Shown: piece by piece, positions 48,599 to 59,839 of the stretch
How the letters are laid out: each line of letters opens with the position of its first letter
Position numbering within the stretch: the first letter of the stretch is position 1
DNA from: Portunus trituberculatus
Taxonomy: Eukaryota; Arthropoda; Malacostraca; Decapoda; Portunidae
Direction: 5' to 3'
NCBI RefSeq assembly: GCF_017591435.1
Contig: NW_025541370.1
Coordinates: 165,733-229,732 of the forward strand
DNA length: 64,000 nt
Program-made: the position numbers and the translations under genes
Notes under the pieces: model-generated
Databases searched by the model: none
What the model was told of the DNA's origin: nothing
Seen by the model: only the letters and a program-made list of their open reading frames with translations

Positions 48599-48888
48599 GG
48601 TAGCTCAGTGGTTAGAGCGCTGGCTTCACAAGCCAGAGGACCGAGGTTCGATTCCCCGGCCGGGTGGAGATATTTGGGTGTGTCTCCTTTCACGTGTAGC
48701 CCCTGTTCACCTAGCAGTGAGTAGGTACGGGATGTAAATCGAGGAGTTGTGACCTTGTTGTCCTGGTGTGTGTTGTGTGCCTGGTATCAGGCCTATTCGA
48801 AGATCGGAAATAATGAGCTCTGAGCTCGTTCCGTAGGGTAACGTCTGGCTGTCTCGTCAGACACTGCAGCAGATCAAACAGTGAATTA
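48597..48888 (+). mobile_element. tRNA-Val-like SINE, copy B
   Basis: The head folds as a tRNA: D-arm GCTC/GAGC, anticodon stem CTGGC/GCCAG with loop TTCACAA (anticodon CAC, Val), and a T-arm with one mismatch. Pol III box A (TAGCTCAGTGG, 48601-48611) and box B (GGTTCGATTCC, 48645-48655) match consensus exactly. About 220 bp of tRNA-unrelated body follow, ending GATCAAACAGTGAATTACAC and a (CA)n tail. It is not a functional tRNA gene: the acceptor pairing is imperfect and the sequence is fused to the SINE body. Confidence 0.9.
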
Positions 48889-48914
48889 CACACACACATA
48901 CACACACACACACA

Positions 48915-49578
48915 CACACAGTCATAAAGGAAAAGGACTTAGGAGTGACGATGGAAGAAAACAATCAACCAGTAAGCCATATTGATAGAATTTTTAGAGA
49001 AACATATAATTTGCTAAGGAATATTAGAGTAGCATTTCACTACATGGACAAAGAAACGATGAAGAAATTGATAAGTACTATAATAAGACCCAGATTGGAA
49101 TATGTAGGAGAAGTGTAGACCCCTCATAAAAAGAAACACATAAGGAAATTGGAGAGGCTACAAAAAATAGCTACAAGAATGGTTCCAGAATTTGAAGGGA
49201 TGACATATGAGGAGAGACTAAAGGCTATGGATCTACCAACCCTGAAACAAAGAAGGGAGAGAGGAGACCTGATACAAGTTTATAAATTGATCAATGGAAT
49301 GGACCAAGTGGATAATGAGAAACTGATCCTGAGAGAAGAATATGATATCCGAAGCACAAGATCGCACAGTAAAAAGCTGAGAAAAGGAAGATGTCTGAGA
49401 GATATTAAAAAATATAGTTTCCCGCAAAGATGTATTGAGACGTGGAACAGTTTAGATGAAGAAGTAGTGTCTGCAACGAGTGTGCATACTTTTAAAGTAA
49501 GATTGGATAAGTGTAGATATGGAGACAGGGCCACACGAGCATAAAGCCCAGGCCCTGTAAAACTACAACTAGGTAAAT
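48915..49578 (+). pseudogene. LINE C-terminus with 3' end (beta-type), best copy in B
   Basis: It starts at KEKDLGVTMEENNQPVSHID and continues NLLRNIRVAFHYMDKETMKK and IIRPRLEYVGEV, then a stop. It is next open for 131 residues (49149-49544): MERLQKIATRMVPEFEGMTY, ERLKAMDLPTLKQRRERGD, RSTRSHSKKLRKGRCLRD, RCIETWNSLDEEVVSATSVH and LDKCRYGDRATRA. Then the 3' UTR and CTAGGTAAATACACAC. It lacks the palm. Copy C at 56898-57557 appears identical. Confidence 0.9.
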
Positions 49579-49579
49579 A

Positions 49580-50790
49580 CACACACCAATTTGTGAAATA
49601 ATTACAAGTTCACTAAATGAAGTGAAAGTTCCACTAGAATGGAAGACAGCCAAGGTAATACCGATATTTAAAGGAAGAAAGGCAACTGAACCACTAAACT
49701 ACAGACCAGCGTCACTTACAAGCATTTTGGGGAAGTTGTGTCAAATACTTATCAAAGAAAAATGGGTTAAACATCTGGAAGAAGAAAAAGTCATATAGAA
49801 CAGACAATTTGGGTTCAGAACAGGACGGTCATGTGTATCAAACTTATTAAGCTTCTACTCCAGAGTTACAGAAGGACTGGAAAGCAGAGACGGATGGTGG
49901 ACACAGTATACCTGGACATGAAAAAGACTTTTGATAAAGTCTCATGAAAGATTACTTTAGAAACTAGAGAACACAGGAGGATTGCAAGGAACCTTATCAG
50001 AATGGATAAGGGATTATTTGAAGGACAGGGAAATGAGAACTGTGATCAGAGATACATACTCAACTTGGGGTAAAGTAACTAGCGGATTGCCACAAGGGTC
50101 AGTGTTAGCCCCCATATGTTCCAGATTTATGTAAACGACATTCACAATGGGGTAAACAGTTATATTAATCTATTTGCTGATGATGCAAAGCTGCTAAGAG
50201 TTATCAAAACCAGGGAGGACGTTTTGCTGTTACAGGAAGATATAAACAAGATCTATGAATGGAGCAGGAAGTGGAAATTGGAGTTTAATGCCAAGAAATG
50301 TCACGTAATGGAACTAAGAAAGAGTAAGAGAAGACCGGTATGGAACTACCTGATGGATAAGGAACAAATAATGAAGACTAAAGAGGAAAAAGATCTGGGA
50401 GTGATTATACAGGAAAATCTGAACCCAAAAAACACATAGGCAAGATATTTGGATTATCATGTAAAATGTTGACAAATATAAGAATGACATTTCAATTCAT
50501 GGACAAAGATATGATGAAAAAAAATCATCACAAGCATGATACGCCCAAGGCTGGAATATGCAGCTGTGGTGTGGTCTCCACGAGTTCTGAAAAGGATATA
50601 AGAAGATTAGAACGGATACAGAAGATTGCTAAAAGATGGTGCCAGAACTAAAGGACCTAATATACAAAGAATGGCTGAAGGAAATGTGACTGCCAACCTT
50701 ACAAGATAGAAGAAAATGAGGGGACCTAATAACAATGTACAAGATAGTCAATGGCATTGAACAAAATAGACAAGGAAGACCTGGTGCTGG
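49580..50790 (+). pseudogene. LINE RT domain fragment (beta-type), copy B
   Basis: Fingers WKTAKVIPIFKGRKATEP and LNYRPASLTSI, then RQFGFRTGRSCVSNLLSFYS, SGLPQGSVLAPI (frameshift), palm NLFADDAKLLRVIKTRED, and KEEKDLGVIIQENLNPKNT. Stops (for example after EKVI, near 49796) and frameshifts inactivate it. It breaks off at GRPGAG (50790) into a short CA tract and another LINE fragment. Confidence 0.88.
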
Positions 50791-50811
50791 TGAATAAACA
50801 CACACACACAC

Positions 50812-51243
50812 AGAAAATTAGAGAGTACAAAAATGGCTACAAGAATGGTTCCAGAATTTAAAGGGATGGCATATGAGGAGAAACTAAAGGCAATGGATCT
50901 ACCAACCTTGGAGCAGAGAAGAGAAAGGATCTGATACAAGTTTATAAATTGATTAAATAAATGGATGAAGTGGATAATGAGAAACTGATCCTGAGAGAAG
51001 AATATGACATTTAAACAACAAGATCGAATAGTAAGAAACTAAGGAAGGAAGATGTCTGAGAGATGTTAAAAATTTAGTTTCCTGCAAAGATGTGTTGAGA
51101 CGTGGAACAGTTTGGGTGAAGAAGTGGTGTCAGCAACGAGTGTGCATAGTTTGAAAGAAAAATTGGATAAGTGTAGATATGGAGACGGGGCCACACGAGC
51201 GTAAAGCCCAGGCCCTGTAAAACTACAACTAGGTAAATACACA
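50812..51243 (+). pseudogene. LINE C-terminal fragment with 3' end (beta-type)
   Basis: MATRMVPEFKGMAYEEKLKA, MDLPTLEQRRE (frameshift), then CVETWNSLGEEVVSATSVHS and LDKCRYGDGATRA. Several single-base deletions relative to 17794-18236. It ends CTAGGTAAATACACACC. Confidence 0.85.
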
Positions 51244-51484
51244 CCTGTTGTATAGTATTTGCAGTGGCCTGGGTGAGTAGTGTAGACTCGTTTTCATGAA
51301 ATCAAGTGTTAGAGAATCATGAGTAAAGAAGAGATTCCATCTAAATGCAGGTATGAGACTACGGAAAGAATGAAAGAAGATGATGACTATGTTGATGAGG
51401 GAGTAAAGCCCATTCGAAGGTTTTGATACAGCAAATACTTCACTATTCAAACAAATAGTGTGTAAACATGCGTTTTGTCTACAT
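51243..51484 (+). other. Boundary segment, copy 3
   Basis: It repeats 19883-20110, with the ATG at 51330 and MSKEEIPSKCRYETTERMKE. A small indel near 51404 alters the frame and the segment joins Sat2 rather than Sat1 at about 51485. Confidence 0.6.
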
Positions 51485-53175
51485 TATACATTAAAACTCC
51501 TATTGACAGATTACAATGATTTCTACTTTATCAATAGCAAAAACACTCATATGAACCAAGCTCCTCATATCTGTGGTCTCTGAAAATTGTGGCAACATAA
51601 CCTATATTTTAAAAAGACTCTTGCTTCAGTCACACAGGATCTTTAAGGGTAGTTTGATGGTTCCCTTGACAGATTAACATGATTACTACCTTACCAATAG
51701 CAAAAACACTCTTACAGATAAATTTTATCATCTGTGGACTGTGAAAACAGTGGCCGCGTAACCTATGTTTTCAAAATACTCTTATTTCAGTCACACATAT
51801 TTTTTGGAGTCATTTGATGGTTCTATTGACAGATTAACATGATACCTACTTGATTAGTGGCATAAAAACTCTTACGAAAAACATTTCTCATCTTGGTGGA
51901 CTTTGAAATACAGTGGCTGAATAATATATATTTTAAAAAATTCTTGTTTCAGTTACACGGATTTTCAATGGTAGTTTTATAGTTCTATTGACAGATTAAC
52001 ATGATTTCTACTTTATATGTAGCAAAAACACTAATACGAACCAAGCTCCTCATATCTGTGGTCGTTGAAAATTGTGGCTACATAACCTATATTTTAAAAC
52101 ACTCTTGTTTGAGTCACACGGGTTTTAAGTGTAGTTTGATGGTTCCATTGACAGATTAACATCATATCTATCTTATCAATAGCATAAAAACCCTTATGAA
52201 AAAGGTTTCTCATCTTGGTGGACTTTGAAATACAGTGCTGACATAATATATATTTTAAAAAATTCTTGTTTCAGTTACACAGGTTTTAATGGTAGTTTAA
52301 TAGTTCTATTGACAGATTAACATGATTTCTACTTTATCAATAGCAAAACACCATATGAACCAAGCTCCTCATATCTGTGGTCTCTGAAAATTGTATAAAC
52401 AAACCTATTTTTAAAAAAACTCTGTTTCAGTCACAGTTTTAAGGGTAGTTTGATGGTTCATTGACAGATTAACATGATTACTATTACAATAGCAAAAACA
52501 TACAGATAATTTTATCATCTTGTGTCAATTTGTTTTCAAAATACTATTTCAGTCAATTTTTTAAATTTTGATGGTTCTATTGACAGATTAACATGATAAA
52601 TTGATTAGTGGCATAAAACTCTTACGAAAAGTTTTTCATCTTTGGACTTCAAATATAGTGGCCACAAACGTATATTTTCAAAAAAAGACTAATTTGAGTC
52701 ATACGAGCTTTTTAATAATAGTTTGATGGTTCTATTGACAGATTAACATGATATCTATTTTATCAATAGCAAAACACTTTATGAACCAGTTTTATCATCT
52801 GTGGATTTCAAAAATAGTGGCCACAAAACGTATATTTTCAAAACACTCTTGTTTGAGTCACACGTTTTAAGTGTAGTTTGATGGTTCAATTAACAGATTA
52901 ACATGATATCTATTTTATCAATAGCATAACACTCTTATGGACCAGTTTTATCATGTCTGTGGACTTTCAAAAATAGTGGCCACAAACGTATATTTTCAAA
53001 CACTTTGTTTGAGTCACACGAGTTTTAAGTGTAGTTTGATGGTTCAATTGACAGATTAACATGATATCTATTTTATCAATAGCAAAACACTCTTATGGAC
53101 CAGTTTTATTATGTCTGTGATTTCAAAAATAGTAGCCACATAACGTATATTTTAAAAACACTTTTGTTTGAAATT
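51485..53175. repeat. Sat2 array with progressively eroded monomers
   Basis: The first ~900 bp follow the 800 bp unit order. From about 52380 monomers have many short deletions that preferentially remove C/G-containing bits, while TTGACAGATTAACATGAT stays intact. The last monomers (52690-53150) belong to a subtype not seen in 33352-37020 (CACAAACGTATATTTTCAAA). Confidence 0.88.
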
Positions 53176-55030
53176 TTACGGGTTTGTCATTTTACATTTT
53201 ATACCTCAGAAAAATAAGATAAAATAAGGCAAAAAAAAACCAAATAAAATATTTATTTAGAACGTTTTTTTTAGTTTTGATTTTCTATGCAAAAAAAACA
53301 CTATTTGTTTAGGGAACTGAATTATGAAAATGTTTTGGTGTTTGAAAAAATGCTGAAACACTATATTTGTTAAAAATTTTGTTTGTTTATTTTGGTGTTT
53401 TATGTTCAAAAGTAGATATTCAAATATTTTACTTTATACTTCAAAACATAATAAAAAAGTATATTGAGTAAACATAACGCATAAAAACACTAATTCAACA
53501 CTATATTTGTTAAAAAATGTCTTATTTATCTGTTTTTAAGGTGTTTTATGAGAAAAAAATAAATAAATAAAAAATTTGTTTTTCATAAAACACCTTAAAA
53601 ACACATATAAATAAGATATTTCAATCAAGATAGTTTTTGTTCATAAAACATCTTAATAGCACATACATCAAGACGTTTAAAGAAATATAGTCTTTGCGTG
53701 CATTTTTGAGTTTTGGTGGATAAAATGCTGGAAAACACCTTAATAACTCATTTTTGACATATTTCAGTTCCTTAAACAAATAGTGTGTAATCCTGCATTT
53801 AGTCTATGTGTTTAAGTATTTTTTAAGCTTTTTTTCACCAAACACAGAAATGCAGGAAAACATCATTACACAATTTTGTTTAAGGAACTGAAATATGTCA
53901 AAAATGAGTTATTATATTGTTTTCCAGCATTTATGCACCAAAACTCAGAAATGCTGGCAAAACACTATATTTAAACGTCTTATTTATGTGTTGGTGTTTT
54001 ATGCGATTGAAGATTTTTATATTCAAGTCATTTTACATTTTATTTCAGAACGATAAATTGATGAAAACAAGGCAATATAGAAACCACAATAAAAAAAATC
54101 AAAACGTGTTATTTTAGTAGTTAACACTATATTTGTTAAAAATGTCTTATTTATCTGTTTTTAAGGTGTTTTATGAGAAAAAAATAAATAAATAAAAATT
54201 TGTTTTTTCATAAAACACCTTAAAAACACATATAAATAAGATATTTTAACAAATATAGTGTTTTGCCTGCATTTCTAAGTTTTTGGTGTATAAAATGCTG
54301 GAATACACCAATATAACCCATTTTTGACATACTTCTGTTCCTTAAACAAATATTGTGTAATCATTCGATAAAACATTTTTCTTACTTTTCTTTCATTTCT
54401 CTATATTGGCTTGTTTTCGCACCAAAACATATAAAATGCAGGCAAATTGCACGAATTAGACACTATATGCTTAAGGAACTCAAATATGTCAAAAATGGAT
54501 TATTATATTGTTTTCCAGCAAATTATGCACTACAACTCAGAAATGCAGGCAAAATACTATATTTACTGAAACTTCTTATTTATGTGTTTTTAAGGTGTTT
54601 TATGAAAAAATTTTAATACATTTTTTTCATAAAACACCTTAAAAACTTTATAAATAAGATGTTTTAACAAATATAGTGTTTTGCCTGCATTTCTGAGTTT
54701 TTTGTGTATAAAATGCAGGAATACACCAATATAACCCATTTTTGACATATTTCAGTTCCTTAAACAAATATTGTGTTATCATTTGTTTTTCCTGCATTTC
54801 TGTGTTTTGGTGGAAAAAAGCTGAAAACTATTAAAATAATTCGTTTTGGTTACTTTTACTTTCATTTCTCTATATTGGCTTGATTTCATCAATCTTATCA
54901 TTTTGAGACATAGGTAACAATGTAATATGAATTCAATATACAAAATTTCCAATCGAGTTTTTTTTTCATAAAACATCTTAATAGCACATAAATAAGATGT
55001 TTAAAGAAATATAGTCTTTTGCGTGCATTT
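53176..55030. repeat. Sat1 array, irregular and partly eroded
   Basis: Forward and inverted monomers with dyads near 53580, 54195, 54620 and 54960. The first ~900 bp are heavily deleted and the last ~800 bp are typical. The array ends at the N gap in inverted orientation. Confidence 0.88.
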
Positions 55031-55530
55031 NNNNNNNNNNNNNNNNNNNNNNNNNNNNNNNNNNNNNNNNNNNNNNNNNNNNNNNNNNNNNNNNNNNNNN
55101 NNNNNNNNNNNNNNNNNNNNNNNNNNNNNNNNNNNNNNNNNNNNNNNNNNNNNNNNNNNNNNNNNNNNNNNNNNNNNNNNNNNNNNNNNNNNNNNNNNNN
55201 NNNNNNNNNNNNNNNNNNNNNNNNNNNNNNNNNNNNNNNNNNNNNNNNNNNNNNNNNNNNNNNNNNNNNNNNNNNNNNNNNNNNNNNNNNNNNNNNNNNN
55301 NNNNNNNNNNNNNNNNNNNNNNNNNNNNNNNNNNNNNNNNNNNNNNNNNNNNNNNNNNNNNNNNNNNNNNNNNNNNNNNNNNNNNNNNNNNNNNNNNNNN
55401 NNNNNNNNNNNNNNNNNNNNNNNNNNNNNNNNNNNNNNNNNNNNNNNNNNNNNNNNNNNNNNNNNNNNNNNNNNNNNNNNNNNNNNNNNNNNNNNNNNNN
55501 NNNNNNNNNNNNNNNNNNNNNNNNNNNNNN
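55031..55530. other. Assembly gap, exactly 500 N
   Basis: It has the same fixed length as the first gap. Sequence to its right restarts in the middle of material already present at 47551. Confidence 0.98.
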
Positions 55531-55639
55531 TGCGTTCCTGAAAACCTTAGCGTAAATCAAAATTACCGTATACCGAACCCATTACAACATGTAATAGTAA
55601 GGAATGCGTTCCGGCACGTCATAAGTCACCCATACACAA

Positions 55640-56516
55640 ATTAAAGCTACACCACTTTCTTTGCAGACGACACAAAACTTTTGAAGAAAGTTGGCTCGCA
55701 CGATGATGGTGGAACTCTACAGCAGGACTTAGATAGACTATGGGAATGGAGGAAAAGATGGGAGATGGAATTCAACATTAACAAATGTAGCATAATGGAA
55801 TTTGGGAGAACAAAAATAGGATAACAAGACAATACAAACTTGGAGAAGAGAAGATTAAGAAGGTGGAAAGTGAAAAGGACCTGGGAGTTCTCATAACAAA
55901 GGAAATGTCCTCAATAAACATATCAATCAAATTGTTGGTGAGACCTACAACTTACTGAGAAATATTACCATTGCATTCACATATATTGATGAAGATATGG
56001 TGAAAAGTTATTGGCATCCTTGATCAGACCACGACTGGAGTATGCAGCAGTACTGTGGTCACCTCACACCAGGAAGAATATCACCAAAATTGAAAGGCTA
56101 CAAAGAGTGGCCACCAAACTGGCCCCAACCTTGTCGGCTCTTACGTATGAAAAGAGAAGAGACTGGACTGACCAACACTGGAGCAGAGAAGAGAAAGAGG
56201 CCACCTGTTGACCATCTACAGAATAATGAATAATATGGAGCTTCCTGATAGGATGGACTTGCTCAAGAGGGACACAAGGGACACAAGAGGACATGGACTA
56301 AAACTCACAAAAGACAACTACAGAAGAGACTTCACGAAAAACAGCTTCCCCCATAGAGTAATAGATATATGGAATGGACTGGACAGAGAGGTGGTGTGTG
56401 CAAAGTCCACCACCACCACCACCACCACCACCACTTCAACACAAAATTAGACACTGTGAGATACACAGACGGGACAACACCACCATAGGCTCCCGTCCTG
56501 TAAAATACAACTAGGT

Positions 56517-56518
<2 letters not shown>
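55640..56518 (+). pseudogene. LINE RT palm to C-terminus (alpha-type), copy C
   Basis: As copy B (FFADDTKLLKKVGSHDDGG start) but with an extra frameshift near 55805, loss of CC in the MSPNK codons near 55911, and a 5- to 6-base duplication (AAGAGA) near 56155. The sequence before it (55531-55639) repeats the DNA-transposon-like end. Confidence 0.85.

Positions 56519-56572
<54 letters not shown>
56519..56572. repeat. (CA)n microsatellite
   Basis: A pure CA tract between the LINE end and the SINE. Confidence 0.95.
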
Positions 56573-56574
<2 letters not shown>

Positions 56575-56867
56575 CCCGGTAGCTCAGTGGTTAGAGCGCT
56601 GGCTTCACAAGCCAGAGGACCGAGGTTCGATTCCCCGGCCGGGTGGAGATATTTGGGTGTGTCTCCTTTCACGTGTAGCCTCTGTTCACCTAGCAGTGAG
56701 TAGGTACGGGATGTAAATCGAGGAGTTGTGACCTTGTTGTCCTGGTGTGTGTTGTGTGCCTGGTATCAGGCCTATTCGAAGATCGGAAATAATGAGCTCT
56801 GAGCTCGTTCCGTAGGGTAACGTCTGGCTGTCTCGTCAGAGACTGCAGCAGATCAAACAGTGAATTA
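56573..56867 (+). mobile_element. tRNA-Val-like SINE, copy C
   Basis: GGCCCGG precedes box A TAGCTCAGTGG (56580-56590). Box B GGTTCGATTCC and anticodon loop TTCACAA are as in copy B. The head has three more 5' bases than copy B, giving a fuller acceptor strand. The body differs by single bases (GTAGCCTCTGTTC, AGAGACTGCAGC). Confidence 0.9.
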
Positions 56868-56897
56868 CACACACACATGCACACACACACACACACA

Positions 56898-57557
56898 GTC
56901 ATAAAGGAAAAGGACTTAGGAGTGACGATGGAAGAAAACAATCAACCAGTAAGCCATATTGATAGAATTTTTAGAGAAACATATAATTTGCTAAGGAATA
57001 TTAGAGTAGCATTTCACTACATGGACAAAGAAACGATGAAGAAATTGATAAGTACTATAATAAGACCCAGATTGGAATATGTAGGAGAAGTGTAGACCCC
57101 TCATAAAAAGAAACACATAAGGAAATTGGAGAGGCTACAAAAAATAGCTACAAGAATGGTTCCAGAATTTGAAGGGATGACATATGAGGAGAGACTAAAG
57201 GCTATGGATCTACCAACCCTGAAACAAAGAAGGGAGAGAGGAGACCTGATACAAGTTTATAAATTGATCAATGGAATGGACCAAGTGGATAATGAGAAAC
57301 TGATCCTGAGAGAAGAATATGATATCCGAAGCACAAGATCGCACAGTAAAAAGCTGAGAAAAGGAAGATGTCTGAGAGATATTAAAAAATATAGTTTCCC
57401 GCAAAGATGTATTGAGACGTGGAACAGTTTAGATGAAGAAGTAGTGTCTGCAACGAGTGTGCATACTTTTAAAGTAAGATTGGATAAGTGTAGATATGGA
57501 GACAGGGCCACACGAGCATAAAGCCCAGGCCCTGTAAAACTACAACTAGGTAAATAC
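56898..57557 (+). pseudogene. LINE C-terminus with 3' end (beta-type), copy C
   Basis: It carries the same stop after YVGEV and the same 131-residue open stretch (57126-57521) ending LDKCRYGDRATRA as copy B. It ends CTAGGTAAATACACACACC. Confidence 0.9.
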
Positions 57558-57559
57558 AC

Positions 57560-58955
57560 ACACCAATTTGTGAAATAATTACAAGTTCACTAAATGAAGT
57601 GAAAGTTCCACTAGAATGGAAGACAGCCAAGGTAATACCGATATTTAAAGGAAGAAAGGCAACTGAACCACTAAACTACAGACCAGCGTCACTTACAAGC
57701 ATTTTGGGGAAGTTGTGTCAAATACTTATCAAAGAAAAATGGGTTAAACATCTGGAAGAAGAAAAAGTCATATAGAACAGACAATTTGGGTTCAGGACAG
57801 GACGGTCATGTGTATCAAACTTATTAAGCTTCTACTCCAGAGTTACAGAAGGACTGGAAAGCAGAGACGGATGGTGGACACAGTATACCTGGACATGAAA
57901 AAGACTTTTGATAAAGTCTCTCATGAAAGATTACTTTAGAAACTAGAGAACACAGGAGGATTGCAAGGAACCTTATCAGAATGGATAAGGGATTATTTGA
58001 AGGACAGGGAAATGAGAACTGTGATCAGAGATACATACTCAACTTGGGGTAAAGTAACTAGCGGATTGCCACAAGGGTCAGTGTTAGCCCCCATATGTTC
58101 CAGATTTATGTAAACGACATTCACAATGGGGTAAACAGTTATATTAATCTATTTGCTGATGATGCAAAGCTGCTAAGAGTTATCAAAACCAGGAAGGACG
58201 TTTTGCTGTTACAGGAAGATATAAACAAGATCTATGAATGGAGCAGGAAGTGGAAATTGGAGTTTAATGCCAAGAAATGTCACGTAATGGAACTAAGAAA
58301 GAGTAAGAGAAGACCGGTATGGAACTACCTGATGGATAAGGAACAAATAATGAAGACTAAAGAGGAAAAAGATCTGGGAGTGATTATACAGGAAAATCTG
58401 AACCCAAAAAACACATAGGCAAGATATTTGGATTATCATGTAAAATGTTGACAAATATAAGAATGACATTTCAATTCATGGACAAAGATATGATGAAAAA
58501 AATCATCACAAGCATGATACGCCCAAGGCTGGAATATGCAGCTGTGGTGTGGTCTCCACGAGTTCTGAAAAGGATATAAGAAGATTAGAACGGATACAGA
58601 AGATTGCTAAAAAGATGGTGCCAGAACTAAAGGACCTAATATACAAAGAATGGCTGAAGGAAATGTGACTGCCAACCTTACAAGATAGAAGAAAATGAGG
58701 GGACCTAATAACAATGTACAAGATAGTCAATGGCATTGAACAAAATAGACAAGGAAGACCTGGTGCTGGTGACTGACAGAAGATGGAAGGACAAGAGGAC
58801 ATGTAAAGAAGATCAGGATGAGGCAGTGTGTCAAGGATATTGGAAAATAGTTTTCCTCATAGAACGGTGGAAAAGTGGAATGCATTGAGCGGTGAAGTTG
58901 TTACACCACATAATGTGCATAACTTTAAGGAAAAAATTGGATAAGTGTAGATATG
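57560..58955 (+). pseudogene. LINE RT domain to C-terminus (beta-type), copy C, most complete
   Basis: As copy B through NLFADDAKLLRVIKTRKD and GVIIQENLNPKNT. Unlike A and B it continues past GRPGAGD into TDRRWKDKRTCKEDQDEA, then RTVEKWNALSGEVVTPHNVH and NFKEKIG, so here the original downstream part is kept. Stops near 57774 and 57940 and frameshifts near 58095 inactivate it. It breaks near 58955 and joins another RT fragment. Confidence 0.88.
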
Positions 58956-58956
58956 G

Positions 58957-59465
58957 GATAAAGTCCCGCATGGAAGACTACTTTGGAAACTAGAGAACAT
59001 AGGAGGACTGTGAGGAACCTTGCTCCAATGGACAAGAGATTATTTGAAGGATAGGGAAATGAGAACTGTGATCAGAGATACATACTCATCTTGGGGTTAA
59101 GTAACCAGCAGAGTGCCACAAGGTCAGTGTTAGCCCCCATTATGTTTCAGATTTATGTAAACGACATTCACATTATGATAATCAATTATATTGATATGTT
59201 TGGTGATGATGCAAAGCTGCTGAGAGTTATCAAAACCAGGGAGGACTGTTTGCTGTTACAGAAAGATATAAACAAGATCTATGAGTGGAGCAACAAGTGG
59301 AAATTGGAGTTTAATGTCAACAAATGTCATGTAATGGAACTAGGAAAGAGTAAGCGAAGACCGGTATGGAACTATTTGATGGGAGAGGAAAAAATAATGA
59401 AGACTAAAGAGGAAAAAGATCTGGAAGTGATTATACAGGAAAATCTGAACCCCTAAAAACACATA
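58957..59465 (+). pseudogene. LINE RT palm fragment (beta-type) with altered catalytic motif
   Basis: It starts at KVPHGRLLWKLENIGG and continues RDYLKDREMRTVIRDTYS, RSVLAPIMFQIYVNDIH, MFGDDAKLLRVIKTREDCLL and EEKDLEVIIQENLNP, then ends. The palm reads FGDD where all other copies have FADD. A frameshift in the SRVPQG region and the missing ends make it inactive. It is diverged from copies A-C by many substitutions, hence an older insertion. Confidence 0.85.
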
Positions 59466-59469
59466 ATTA

Positions 59470-59774
59470 AGATATTTGGATTATCATATCAATACAACAA
59501 GGTAAATACTTCAAAGACAACCAATAGCTTACAATATCCTCAAAATTTCAAGTCATAAATTCTATAATTTTGTTTTGAAATCAGTTTTTCAGATCTGGAT
59601 CACAGCATGGCCTTAAATTGTTGAAAAAGTAAGAGAAAACAAGAAAAATATTAGAAACACATTGAAAAACATGAATGGAACTGCAGAAGAGAGGGAGGGA
59701 ATAGTACTGGGGTTGTTGCACTAGGTTAGGCTGGGATGGGCGGGGAATTACTGAAAAAAATATCATGTCATAGT

Positions 59775-59778
<4 letters not shown>
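59470..59778. other. AT-rich non-coding stretch
   Basis: No repeat family or frame recognised. Confidence 0.4.

Positions 59779-59837
<59 letters not shown>
59779..59837. repeat. (CT)n/(GA)n microsatellite
   Basis: A CT tract on the plus strand truncates the minus-strand exon to its right. Confidence 0.95.

Positions 59838-59839
<2 letters not shown>

Noticed and set aside
48597..48668. A functional tRNA-Val gene
   Set aside because: The head has good internal promoter boxes but an imperfect acceptor stem, one T-stem mismatch and a fused SINE body; it is the head of a retroposon.
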